Of a stretch of DNA of 64,000 bases, positions 29,720-42,000 are shown piece after piece (the first letter of the stretch is position 1; every line of letters begins with the position of its first letter). The position numbers and the translations under genes are program-made. The notes under the pieces were generated by a model that saw nothing but the letters and a program-made list of their open reading frames with translations, made no database searches and was not told the DNA's origin. The stretch is from Streptococcus sp. 68 (GTDB lineage Bacteria > Bacillota > Bacilli > Lactobacillales > Streptococcaceae). Location: assembly GCF_013277415.1 (NCBI RefSeq), contig NZ_VMMX01000010.1, positions 98,952 through 162,951 on the forward strand, written 5' to 3'.

Positions 29720-31408
29720 ATGGTAAGAGAAATAAAACCGCATGGCCCCTTGCCTAGTCAGGCCCAGCTAGCTTATTTAGAGGATGAACTAGCAGCATTT
29801 ATACATTTTGGGCCCAATACCTTTTATGACCAGGAATGGGGGACAGGTCAGGAGGATCCTGAACGCTTTAACTCGACAAGGTTAGACGCGCGTGAATGGG
29901 TTCGCGTGCTCAAGGAAACGGGCTTTAAGAAGTTGATTTTGGTGGTCAAACACCACGATGGCTTTGTCCTTTATCCGACAGTTCACACAGATTATTCGGT
30001 CAAGGCCAGTCCTTGGAGGAATGGAGAGGGAGACTTGCTCCTTGAAGTATCCCAAGCTGCCACAGAGTTTGATATGGATATGGGGGTTTACCTATCACCC
30101 TGGGATGCCCACAGTCCTCTCTATCATGTGGACCGAGAAGCGGACTATAATGCCTATTATCTGGCTCAGCTGAAGGAAATCTTATCAAATCCTGCCTATG
30201 GAAATGGAGGGAAATTTGCTGAGGTCTGGATGGATGGTGCCAGAGGAGAGGGCGCTCAAAAGGTCAATTATGAATTTGAAAAATGGTTTGAAACCATTCG
30301 TGAACTACAGGGAGATTGCTTAATTTTTTCAACAGAAGGCACCAGTATACGCTGGATTGGCAATGAACGAGGGTATGCAGGTGATCCACTGTGGCAAAAG
30401 GTGAATCCTGACAAACTAGGAACAGAAGCAGAGCTGGATTATCTTCAGCATGGAGATTCTTCAGGCACTATTTTTTCAATCGGTGAGGCAGATGTTTCCA
30501 TCCGGCCGGGTTGGTTTTACCATGAAGAGCAGGATCCTAAGTCACTTGAGGAGTTGATCGAAATCTACTTTCACTCGGTGGGTCGGGGAACTCCACTCTT
30601 GCTTAATATTCCGCCGAATCAAGCTGGGCTATTTGATGCAAAGGATATTGAACGCCTCTATGAATTTGCGGCCTATCGCAATGAGCTCTATAAAGAAGAT
30701 TTGGCTCTGGGAGCTGAGGTATCTGGTCCTGCTCTTTCCGCAGACTTTGCTTGTCGCCATTTGACAGACGGCCTTGAAACTAGCTCTTGGGCAAGCGCTG
30801 CAGACTTGCCCATCCAGCTAGAACTAGACTTAGGGGCGCCTAAAACTTTCGATGTGCTTGAGTTAAGAGAAGATTTGAAGCTGGGGCAACGAATCGCTGC
30901 TTTTCATGTGCAAGTAGAGGTGGATGGTGTCTGGCAAGAATTTGGCATGGGCTTTACCGTTGGTCATAAGCGTCTCTTGCGAGGTCCGCTAGTAGAGGCA
31001 CAGAAGGTGCGCGTGATAATTACCGAGGCACAATCTATGCCTGTATTGACCAAGATTTCCCTCTATAAAACTCCTAGCTTATCACAAAAAGAAGTTGTTC
31101 AGGGACTAGCATTTGTAGAAAAAAGTCTAGCTGTAGCAAAGGGAGAGACTCTTCATTTTAGGGTTGAACGTAGCGAAAGTGACACTCCTTTGGAGGCTAA
31201 GATTTCGATTCAACCGGGGACAGGTGTCCATGGTGTCGCCTATCAGGATGAGATTCAAGTCCTTCAATTCCAAGCAGGGGAAAGCAAAAAAGACTTGAGC
31301 ATACCAACCCTGTATTTTGCTGCTGATAAGACTTTAGATTTTTATCTAAATCTGACTGTTGATGGACAACTGATGGATCAAGCTCATATTTTAGTTGAAA
31401 CGAGATAA
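29720..31408 (+). CDS. GH29 alpha-L-fucosidase with C-terminal carbohydrate-binding region
   Basis: 562 residues. N-terminal GH29 barrel with HFGPNTFYDQEWG, KHHDGFVLYPT and nucleophile Asp172 in EVWMDGARGEG; from about residue 340 an F5/8 type C-like module (TDGLETSSWASA) and a beta tail. No signal peptide. Releases fucose from host glycans imported or trimmed by neighbours. AGGAAGTAAT before ATG 29720 lies in the GH2 stop region. Confidence 0.9.
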   Translation: MVREIKPHGPLPSQAQLAYLEDELAAFIHFGPNTFYDQEWGTGQEDPERFNSTRLDAREWVRVLKETGFKKLILVVKHHDGFVLYPTVHTDYSVKASPWRNGEGDLLLEVSQAATEFDMDMGVYLSPWDAHSPLYHVDREADYNAYYLAQLKEILSNPAYGNGGKFAEVWMDGARGEGAQKVNYEFEKWFETIRELQGDCLIFSTEGTSIRWIGNERGYAGDPLWQKVNPDKLGTEAELDYLQHGDSSGTIFSIGEADVSIRPGWFYHEEQDPKSLEELIEIYFHSVGRGTPLLLNIPPNQAGLFDAKDIERLYEFAAYRNELYKEDLALGAEVSGPALSADFACRHLTDGLETSSWASAADLPIQLELDLGAPKTFDVLELREDLKLGQRIAAFHVQVEVDGVWQEFGMGFTVGHKRLLRGPLVEAQKVRVIITEAQSMPVLTKISLYKTPSLSQKEVVQGLAFVEKSLAVAKGETLHFRVERSESDTPLEAKISIQPGTGVHGVAYQDEIQVLQFQAGESKKDLSIPTLYFAADKTLDFYLNLTVDGQLMDQAHILVETR

Positions 31409-31455
31409 AATATCTTTATAATTCATTTCTTTTCCGAATAAATAGATAGTAGCAG

Positions 31456-31493
31456 TAAATCTAGCAAACCTAGATTTAAAACTGTGGTATAAT
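31456..31493 (+). promoter_or_regulatory. Hairpin and extended -10 promoter for the Rpn gene
   Basis: TAAATCTAG (31456-31464), five-base loop, CTAGATTTA (31470-31478), then TGGTATAAT (-10 at 31488-31493). The palindrome lies at the -35 position and could be an operator or a weak terminator of the fucosidase transcript. Confidence 0.5.
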
Positions 31494-31508
31494 AAAAGGA
31501 GGAAAAGG

Positions 31509-32384
31509 ATGATTCTAAGACATCCGGGCATTAGCCCAACCAACGACTTGGTTGCTAAGAAGATTTTTAGTAACCCAGAAATCACTTGTCAATTTATTCG
31601 CGATATGCTGGATTTACCAGCAAAAAATGTGACCATTTTGGAGGGAAGTAATATTCATGTCTTGCCTTCCCTACCTTACTCAGCTCAGGATTTTTACACT
31701 AGTATAGATGTCTTGGCGGAGTTGGATAATGGAACGCAAGTAATTATTGAAATACAAGTACATCATCAGAATTTTTTCATTAATCGTTTATGGGCTTACC
31801 TGTGCAGTCAGGTCAATCAAAACCTTGAAAAAATTCGCCAACGCGAAGGTGATACTCACCAGAGCTATAAACACATCGCACCAGTATACGCTATCGCAAT
31901 CGTGGACAGCAATTACTTTTCAGATGACTTAGCTTTTCATAGCTTTAGTATGCGAGAGGATACGACAGGTGAGGTCTTAACTATCACAAATAACGGACAG
32001 GAAAACCATCTAGTCAAGATGGCATTCTTGGAATTAAAAAAATACAGAGAAACCAGCAAAGATGAGGTTCGCAAGCCGTGGTTAGAGTTTTTCGGCAACA
32101 AGCCCTTTACCCAACAACCTGAGCGAGCTATCAGCCAAGCAGACCAACTGCTAGACTACAAGAGCTGGTCCGAGGAGGACAGGAAAATGTTTAGTCAACT
32201 ACGTATGCGTGAAGAACAAGCCTTGTTAGCACAGGACTATGCCTTGGAACAAGCGGAGGAGCGTGGTCGAGCTGAAGGTGGTTTCGCGATGTTAGCAAAT
32301 CTAGTTCGTCAAGGTCTTCTGACACCTGAGATTGCCAGTCAGCAATTAGGCATGACTGTCGCTGAGTTTGAGGCATTGCTGTAA
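31509..32384 (+). CDS. Rpn/PD-(D/E)XK nuclease-family transposase-like protein
   Basis: 291 residues. The nuclease core is visible as YTSIDVLAELDNGTQVIIEIQV (residues about 65-87; Asp, then E-x-Q), preceded by SPTNDLVAKKIFSNPE, the typical N-terminus of the PDDEXK transposase-like family (PF12784). C-terminal part is helical and Glu/Arg rich (AEERGRAEGGFAMLANLVRQ). Such Rpn proteins promote recombination or act in phage defence; they lack true insertion-sequence ends, and none were seen here. AGGAGGAAAAGG precedes ATG 31509. Confidence 0.82.
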   Translation: MILRHPGISPTNDLVAKKIFSNPEITCQFIRDMLDLPAKNVTILEGSNIHVLPSLPYSAQDFYTSIDVLAELDNGTQVIIEIQVHHQNFFINRLWAYLCSQVNQNLEKIRQREGDTHQSYKHIAPVYAIAIVDSNYFSDDLAFHSFSMREDTTGEVLTITNNGQENHLVKMAFLELKKYRETSKDEVRKPWLEFFGNKPFTQQPERAISQADQLLDYKSWSEEDRKMFSQLRMREEQALLAQDYALEQAEERGRAEGGFAMLANLVRQGLLTPEIASQQLGMTVAEFEALL

Positions 32385-32397
32385 ATAGGAACAGATG

Positions 32398-32432
32398 ACA
32401 TGTTGCCAAAATGAGGTAGCATGTTTTATTTT
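32398..32432 (+). terminator. Terminator after the Rpn gene
   Basis: ACATGTTGCC (32398-32407) with GGTAGCATGT (32415-32424), two G-T pairs, followed by TTTTATTTT. Confidence 0.75.
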
Positions 32433-33009
32433 AGCTTTAGTTGTTAGTTGCAACAGGCAGACGATCAAGAGACTGCTAACACTTTTAGGTCGTAATTAGG
32501 ATGTGGAAGTCAATCATATTTCTACGGTGAGGCGCCTCTGGCGTGTTTAGCCTTTGAATTTTAAGAGAATAGTGCATATGAGAGATAGGGTCTGGTTCTG
32601 TTGGGCTCTGCTAGAAAGCTATTAGAGAATCTGGGCATTTAACTGATAGGTTCTCTTTTTTGGAAGAAAAAAAGCTAAAAACCTAAAAATTTTTGTATAT
32701 TTATTTTACGAATGTTTTGTTTAAAAATAGTAGAATAGTTCCTTTTAGGTATCAAAGTTATCTGCTTTTCAAAATAAAAAGATTTTATCCAAATTCATTT
32801 CCGAATTTCAGGTTTTAACACAATATAATAACATGCAGAAAACCAAAATATTTTCCTGATTTTAAAGTTAAAAAATTCATAATTTTGGTTATAAAAACGA
32901 ACAAATTGTGAAAATTGTCTGAAAATGTTTTTTTTTTTTAGTAAATTTGATGAGCATTTAGTTTGCATATATATCACTTATCATGTACAATGAAGAAGTA
33001 AAGTATCAT
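32433..33009. other. Gene-free, very AT-rich stretch before the giant adhesin
   Basis: No ORF, repeat or RNA recognised. 32433-32640 is of mixed composition and may be decayed sequence; 32640-32990 is extremely AT-rich with a run of Ts near 32930. The adhesin promoter must lie at its end; TTTGCATATATATCACTTATCATGTACAATG near 32960-32990 holds possible but unconvincing -35/-10 elements. Confidence 0.5.
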
Positions 33010-33045
33010 ATGCAAAACCTCGCCCATGGCGAGGAATCTTTGCAT
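33010..33045 (+). promoter_or_regulatory. Strong 5'-leader stem-loop of the giant adhesin
   Basis: CCTCGCC-CAT-GGCGAGG (33018-33034) nested in ATGCAAA/TTTGCAT (33010-33016, 33039-33045). GC-rich in an AT-rich leader, with no T run, so not a terminator. It could stabilise the mRNA or be a regulatory target. Confidence 0.6.
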
Positions 33046-33089
33046 GTAGATATGGACATAAAAAAATATTTTTAAGGAGAACACAATAA

Positions 33090-36000
33090 GTGGAGAAAAA
33101 ATCGCCTATGAGTCGTGTTGAACGCTTGCACCGTGAAAAGGTCACACGTTACTCAATCCGTAAATATAGTTTTGGAGCAGCCAGTGTAGCAGTTGCTGCC
33201 CTGTTCATGTTCTTGGGAAATGGAGCTGTATCAGCTAATGAGCTAAGCAAACAAGAGACATCTCTAGCAGCTCCAGGGCTAGCCTCTGAACATGAGGGAC
33301 CACAAGAAGCAGAAAGTGCTTCGGTAGTAGCACCAGCTTCTGATGCCCCATCAACTCCAGCAGCACAACCAGTTGTAGAAGAACCAGCAAAACCAGCTGC
33401 ACCAGAAGTAACAACTCCAGCTTTGGACAAAAAGCAACTTGAAAACTACATTTCAGAAGTTAAATCAAAACTTTCTGCAGGTAAGTATGCTAATAAAACA
33501 GAGGAGAGCCTTGCTCTTTTGAATGGTGAATTGGCTTCTGCTGAGTCTACACTCGCTTCTGCAACTAGTCAAGATGAATTGACAAAGGCTTATCAGAAAC
33601 TAGTGACGTTTGTTAGTTCAGGGTTAAAAAACAAACCAAAAGATTCAAAAGACGCTCCGAAAGTAGACACTACTAACGGACAACCAACTGTAGGTAAAAA
33701 AGCCGAAAACACTGAGAAAAAATCAGAATCTAACGCAATCGAAAACACAGGTTCAAACGACCCACGTAATGAGAAAGAGATTAGTAAAGATAATCCGTTT
33801 AGAACAGAAGCGACTGATACGGAAGGTCCAGTGGCAGAAATACCATATTCCGAGGGTAGGAATGTATATGTATATGGTGGAGAATCAGAAGGGTTTGATA
33901 TAAAAATCAAAGATAATTCTGGAGTTGTTGCAAATGCCACTATTGTACGAGGAGGTAATCAGCCATTTACTGCTGTTTCAGGTGAAACAGATATACTTGA
34001 CGTGGAATTTGGTTATAAAGCAAATGTCTTTTCAACAGAAACTCCAGCGAGTGAGTCTAATCCAGCTGTTATTCATTATACAGGTCTTCCTGGTGGTACA
34101 TTAAATCAAAAACAATTAGAAGATGCTAGAACTACAGGATTAAATCTAGGTTGGCGTTATGTTAAGGCGACAGATAAAGCAGGGAATGGTTTAAGAGCGA
34201 TAGATGAAAGAGATGACAAACCAGGCGCTCTTTATGTTGTCGTTAAACCTCAAACATATAAATACAACATCCAACAACCAGAAAACAATGCGAATAAAAT
34301 TGCTGTTTCAGATATTAACAACTTAACGGAAACTGATATTCAGAAAATTAAAGACCAAATCAAAATTGGATATTCTAAAACAAGCCAAGATGCTAGATTT
34401 GAATCTAAAAAAGGTCAAGATTTAGATAATCAAGCTTCTGTAGTGAAAAGTATTGACGTAAATGGACAAACTATCACTGTAACCTATAACGATGATTCAA
34501 CAGACACAGCTTCAATTTCTGATGTGGCACGTACAGATCTAGATCCGACAGTAGAGTTCCCATTCTCTGATGCACCAAAAAGAGAAATCTATGTGTATGG
34601 AGCAGAAGAAAACTCATTCGACATCAAAATTAAAGACGATGCGGATAAGATTAAAAGTGCGACTTTATTACAATGGGGAAGTAATCCGTTTAAACCTGTA
34701 GCAGGTGAAACAGATAAAGTCAATACACAATATGGATATACAGCTAATGTTATTTCTTCTGAAACAACAGCCACAGAAGCTAAGCCAGCAGTTATTACAT
34801 ACTCAGGTACCCCAGCTCCAGAAGGGTCATTTACACAAGCTAAATTAGAGGCTGCAACCAAAGGAGAGAACCCTCCAGGCGTAGCTTTAGGATGGCGTTA
34901 CTTAAAAGTAGTCGATTCTGAAGGAAAAGAATTTGTAGGGTCTGGAAAAGAAACTGCTAATAACATGTCACTTAGAGTTATGCTTAAACCTCAAACTCAA
35001 AAGTATGACATCCAAACACCAGCAGAAGCTGATAAAGTAGCAGTGGATGACGCGTCAGATGTGAGTGAAGCAGAATTTAATAAAATCAAAGATAAGATTA
35101 AGATTGAATACTCTAAAAATAACATCGATGCTCGTCTAGCTGATAAAAAAGGTCAAGCTGTAGAAAATCAAGCAGACCGTATCACAAGCATTAAAAAAGT
35201 TGATAACAATGTAGTTGTAACCTATAAAGATGGTTCAACAGACACTAGACCATTGACTGATTTTGCACGTACGAACAATGCTCCAGAAGTAACAATCCCT
35301 TACTCTACAACTGCAAATGGTAAAAAAGATGTCTATATTTATGCTAATGAAGATATCAATATCGATATTAAATATACAGATGATTTAGGTAAGATTAAAT
35401 CTGCAACAGTTAAAAAAGGTGGAAACAATGATTTAAGTGCAACTGCGAATCCTGCAGTTTTAGATAACGAATATGATATGACTTTAACGCCAATTACTGC
35501 AGAAACAGTAGCGACAGCTGAAAATCCTGCAATTGTGAAAATTGGTGGTAAGGTAACGAAAGAGACACCTAAACTTGACGCGGCTAAATTCCCTAAAGGT
35601 GATAATGATGAATATCGTTTAGTCACTCGTTACGCAACAGCAACTGACACAGATGGTAAAGAAATCCATAATGTTGCTAAAGGTTCTTCATATGCAACTG
35701 ACCCAGGTTCATTCAGTATCGTATTAAAATCTCAAACGAAAAAATATGACATTAGAGAAGTAGCTGATGCTGATAAGACAGTGGTAACAGATATCGCTCA
35801 TATTCCAGAGGCTGAATTAGCTAAGATTAAAGAAAGTCTTCCATTAGAATACTCTAAGAAAAATGAAGATAAGAACTTAGAAGATAAAAAAGGAAAAGCA
35901 GTCGAAGCAGAAAATGCTAAGAAGGTTGTAAGAGATCTTGTTCAAGACGGTGAAAACTTAGTAGTAACTTACCAAGATGGTTCTAAAGATACTATCCCTG

Positions 36001-39000
36001 TCGATAAAGTTGTGAAATTAGATAAACAACCAGCAATCGATGCAGTTACTAACAAAGCAACAGATCAAATCGCAGCTATCAATGGTAATGATAACTTATC
36101 ACAAGCTGAAAAAGATAAAGCTATTGCTGATGTAGAAAAAGATAAAGCAGCAGCGTTAGAAAAAATCGATGACGCAACAAATGCAGCAGATATAACTGCA
36201 GGTAAAGATGAAGGTACTGGTGCTGTAGCGAAAGTAAATCCAATCGGTAAAGAAAAAGCTAAAGAAGAAATCGCTAAGACTTTGGAAGCTAAGAAGGATG
36301 CTATTGCGAACAATGATAGCTTAACACAAGCCGAGAAGGAAAAAGCTAAAAAAGATGCTGAAGACAAGGCAGCCGCCGCCCTTGCTGAAATCGAAAAACA
36401 ACCAGCAACAGCAGAAACAGCAGCTGCGGCAACAGCAGCTCAAACTACTGTAAATGAAAAACAAGCTGAAGGAACCAAAGAAGTTGCTAAAATCAACCCA
36501 ATCGGTAAACAAGCAGCATTAGACAAAATCGATGAAGCTTTAAAAGCTAAAGAAGCAGAAATGGATGCCCGCACGGACCTAACAGAGGAAGAAAAGGCAG
36601 AAGCGAAGGCAGAAGCTAAAAAACTTGCTGATGCTAAGAAAGCTGAAATTAAGGATAAAAATGATAATGCAGAAACGCCTGAAGCAGCTACACAAGAGCA
36701 AGGTAAAATCGATACAGCAGGCGATACTGGAAAAACACAGGTAGAGGGTGTTACTAAACCTGCTGCTAAAAAACCAGCAGCTAAAACAGCGGTAGAAACT
36801 ACAGCCGCTGCTAAAAAGCAAGAAATTGCTCAAGACGCAGCCTTGACTGAAGAAGCTAGAGCAAAACTTCAAGCTGAGGTAGATGCTGTTAAGAAAGCTT
36901 CGGAAGAGGCAATCGATGGTGCTAAGAAAAATGCCGATGTTGATAACGCTAAGAAATCAGCAGAAGCAGCGATTAAAGCCATCAACTCTGCTCGTTTACC
37001 AGCGAACAAGGTAATTGCTGAAAATCCAACAGCCTTAAATGAGGATGAACGGAAAAAACTAGAAGATGCTATTAAAGCAGTAAACCCTCCTGGAACGACG
37101 GTAGTTGTTAAGGATGATGGAAGTGCTGAAGTAACCTTACCAGGGAAGCAAGCACCTGAAACATTAAAACAAACAGACCTAACAAAAGATGTAAATGCTT
37201 TAGATACTGCAGGTGGTGGCAACAACATCAACCGTCCAACGGATAAAGTGATTGTTGGAAATCCTGAAAGTTTGACAGATGCAGATAAAGAAAACATCAA
37301 AAAAGCTGTTCGTGAAGTAAATCCTAATGCTGTTGTGACAATTGATGACAATGGTACAGTAACGGTTTCAACACCAGAAGGAAATACAGCAGGATTTACA
37401 GCCAAAGAATTGGTGCGTACTTTAGCTGATGCAGCAAATCCTGATTCAGGTAATGCAGGTGTTCGTAAGCCAGCAGATAAAAAAGTTGGACTAGCGACAG
37501 ACCCGGCAGCACAAGCTGAAGTAACTGAAAAACTGAAAAAATTAAATGGTGGCGACGAAAAAGTTAAAGCTGTTAAATATGACGATGAAGGAAATGCAAC
37601 AGTAGTTCTTAAAGACGGAACAATTGCGACAATTCCAGCAGGTGACTTATTCAAGACAGAAGAAGACGCTAAGAAAGCAAACGGTGGAGATGACATCAAT
37701 AAACCGAATGCTCAAACAGTTGTAGAAGATATTGCAGCATTAAGCCCAGAAGAACGTACTAAAGTAAAAGACGTGATTAAGGCGAAAGTAGAAGCAGTAA
37801 ACCCAGGTGCAGTTGTAGTAGTAGACGACCAAGGAAATGCAGTTGTAACAACACCAGCAGGTAAAACAGCAGTTATTGACGCAGATGATTTAATTAAAAA
37901 ACCTAATGAAACATCAACTGCCAAAGCTGGTAACAACATCAACAACCCAGCTGACAGAGTACGTGTTGCTGATAGTACGCAATTAACAGACCCTGAACTT
38001 GCTAGAATTAAAGCAGCAGTTGAAGCAGTGAACCCAGATGCTACAGTAGTAGTCGATGACCAAGGAAATGCGACTGTAACAACTAAAGATGGTAAAACTG
38101 CAACAATTCCAGTGGCAGATTTAGTCAAATCAGATGCGGATAAAGAGAATGTTAACGGTGGAAACCAAGTAAACACTCCAGCTGATAGAGTAGTGGTGGA
38201 CAGTACAGATGCACCATTACCACAAGAAGTTACAGACGCTATTAAAGCTAAAATTCAAGCAGTAAATCCAGATGCAACAGTTGTTGTAGATGAAAAAGGA
38301 AATGCAACAGTAACAACGAAAGACGGAGCTGTGGCAACAATCCCAGCGAGCGATTTAGTAAAAGCTAAAGCTGACTTAGCGGATCCAGCGAAACAAGATG
38401 CTGTCAACAAACCAGCAGACAAAGTAGTAGTGGATCCAGCTTTAGTAGATGATCCAAATGCAGATTTAAGTGCCGCTAAAGATGCTATTAAAGCAGCTGT
38501 AGAAGCAGTAAATCCAGATTCTACTGTAGTAGTTGATGACAAAGGAAACGCAACAGTAACAACACCAGAAGGTAAAACTGTCGTTATTCCAAAAGCTGAC
38601 TTAGTGAAGAAAGAAGCTGACAAAGAAACTGCTAAAGCAGGAAACAACATCAACAAACCAGCAGACAAAGTAGTTGCTGATAAAGATGCCTTAACTCCTG
38701 AAAATATTGAAGCAATCAAAGCTAAAGTTCAAGCAGTAAACCCAGGTGCAACAGTAGTAGTAGACGACAAAGGAAACGCAACTGTAGTTACACCAGATGG
38801 ACAAACAGCAACAATTCCAGTAACTGACTTAGTGAAATCTCCAGAAGAAGCTAAAGATGCTAAAGCAGGAAACAACGTAAACAAACCAGCTGATAAAGTA
38901 CCTGCAAACAAAGATGCGTTAACTCCTGAAGACATTAAAGCAATCGAAGCTAAAGTTAAAGCAGTTAACCCAGATGCTAAAGTATTCGTTGACGACAAAG

Positions 39001-42000
39001 GAAATGCAACAGTATCTACTCCAGATGGTAAAACAGCAACAATTCCTGTTGAAGACTTAGTAAAAGATCCAGCAGCTAAAGATGAAGTAAATGCAGGAAA
39101 CAAAGTAAACACTCCAGCAACTAAGGTTGTTGTAACAGATCCTGCTAATATCAAGGCTGATGAAGATAAGATCAAAGCAGAAATCCTGAAAGTTAACCCA
39201 GGTGCAACAGTTGCATTTGACGAAAAAGGAAACGCAACAGTAACAACGAAAGATGGAGCTGTGGCAACAATTCCAGCATCTGATTTAGCAAAAGATGCAG
39301 CTGACTTAAGGAACCCAGACAAGCAAGATGCAGTTAAGAAACCAGCAGATAAAACACTTGTTAAGAAAGCAGGTAAATTAACTCAAGCTGAAAAAGATGC
39401 AATCAAAGCAGCTGTAGAAAAAGTAAATCCAGAAAATACAACAGTAGTTGTAGATGAAAAAGGAAATGCAACAGTCACAACACCAGAAGGTAAAACTGAA
39501 GTAATCCCAGCATCTGACCTAGTGAAAACTGCCCAAGAAGTTGATGGTCCAAATGCAGGGAATAACATCAACAAACCAGCGGATAAAGTTTCAGCAACAC
39601 CAGCAGATTTAACTGGAGATAAGAAAGATGAAGTTAAAGCTAAAATCCAAAAAGCGGTTGAAGCAGTAAACCCAGGTGCAACTGTATTCGTTGACGACAA
39701 AGGAAACGCAACAGTCACAACACCAGACGGTAAGACAGCAACAATCCCAGTTGAAGACTTATTGAAAGATCCAGCAGCTAAAGAAACTCCATCAGCAGGA
39801 AACAAAGTAAATACTCCAGCTGAAAGAACAGTAGTAGCAAATCCAGCTGAATTAACTGATGCTGAAAAAGCTAAGATTACTGCAGCGATTCAAGCGGTAA
39901 ACCCTGAAGGGACTAAAGTTGTATTCGACGAAGCAGGAAATGCAACAGTAACAGTAGCAAATCAAGACGGTACTACAGCTACAGCAACAATCCCTGTAAG
40001 TGATTTAGTGAAATCAAATGCTAAAGAAGACTTGGAAAATGCAGCGAAACAAGATGCGGTTAAGAAACCTATCGATCAAACAGTAGTTGCTGATAAAGAT
40101 GCCTTAACTAAAGCAGATTTAGATGCTATTAAAGCTAAAGTTGCAGAAGTTAACCCAGATGCAACTGTAGTAGTTGATGAAAAAGGAAATGCGACAGTAA
40201 CAACTAAAGATGGTAAGACAGCTGTAATCGCAGCGGATGATTTAGTGAAAACTAATGATGAAGTATTAAGCGATGCAAAAGCAGGTAACCTTATCAACAA
40301 ACCAGCAGATCGAGTGTTTGTTAAAGATGGACAAATTACGGATGATGTTAAAGCGAAAATCGCTGCTAAAGTTCAACGTATAAATCCAGGAGCAACAGTA
40401 TTCGTAGATGACAAAGGAAATGCGACAGTAACAACACCAGAAGGTAAAACTGCAACAATTCCAGTAGCTGATTTAACGAAGACTGACGCTGATAAAGATA
40501 AAGTGAATGCAGGAAATAAAATCAATTCACCAGCAGACAGAGTGTTAGTGAAAGATAGAGATAAATTAACAGCGGAAGATATTCAAGAAATTGAGAAAAA
40601 CATTTTAGAAGTTAACCCAGGAGCAACAGTAGTATTTGACGCAAAAGGAAATGCGACTGTTAAGAATGCAAATGGAGACATCGCAACAATCCCTGTAGAA
40701 GCTTTAGCGAAACCAAAAGCAGATCTATTAAAACCTGAGAAACAAGATTTAATTAAGAAACCTGTTGATAAGGTATTAGTAACAGATCCAGCTAACGTGG
40801 ATAAAGAAGCTATTAAGAAAGCTGTTGAGGAAGTGAACCCAGGTTCAACGGTTGTTGTTGATGACAATGGAAATGCAACGATAACTACAGAAGATGGTAG
40901 AAGCTTTGTAATTCCAGCAAAAGATTTAGTGAAAACTGCAGAAGAAGCTAAAAATGCAAAAGCTGGAAATAACATTAACAAACCAGCTGATAAAGTAGTA
41001 GTAGCTGATCCAACTAAACCATTATCTCAAGAAGAGAAAAAAGCGATTGAAGCTAAGATTAAAGAAGTTAATCCAGATGCAAAAGCGATCTTCGTAGATG
41101 ATAAAGGAAATGCAACGGTAACTATAGAAGATAAAGATGGTAATACGGAAACAGCAACAATTCCAGCGGCAGATTTAGTAACAAGTCCAGAAGAAGCTAA
41201 ACAACCAAATGCAGGAAACAAAGTTAACACACCAGCTGATAAAGTAGTTGTAAGTGATCCAGATCATTTATCAGACCAAGATAAAGCTAAGATTACAGAA
41301 GCAATCAAAGCGGTAAATCCAGAAGCTAAGGTGGCATTTGACGATAAAGGAAATGCAACGGTAACAACTAAAGATGGAGAAGTTGCAACAATTCCAGCAG
41401 CTGATTTAGTGAAATCAGCAGAAGAAGCAGCGAAACCAAATGCAGGAAACAATGTCAACACACCAGCTGATAAAGTAGCGGTTGATTCTACTAAACCATT
41501 AACAGAAGATGATAAAAAAGCAATCGCAGCTAAAGTAGCAGAAGTTAACCCTGGTGCAACTGTAGCAGTAGACGACAAAGGAAACGCAACAGTAACAGTG
41601 AATGGTAAGACAGCGGTCATTCCAGCGGCGGCATTAACTAAGACAGCAGATTCAGCTAAAGAACCAAACGCAGGAAACGACGTAGTTAAACCAGCTGACA
41701 AGACAGTTGTAGAAGATCCAGAATCATTAACAAAAGACGAGCAAGATGCAATCGCAACTAAAGTAGCAGAAGTAAATCCAGAAGCTAAAACTGTAGTTGT
41801 TGATGACCAAGGAAATGCAACAGTAACAACTAAAGATGGTAAGACCGTGGTTATCCCAGCGAAAGATTTAGTGAAAACAGCAGCAGACGTAGCTAAGCCA
41901 AACGCAGGAAACGATGTCAACACACCAGCCGATAAGACAGTCTTGGATCCAAATGACTTAGAAGCATCTAAGAAAGCAATCGAAGACAAAGTTAAAGCTG

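Noticed and set aside
31509..32384. Insertion sequence around the Rpn-type gene
   Set aside because: No terminal inverted repeats or target duplication found; the protein family is not tied to classical IS ends.
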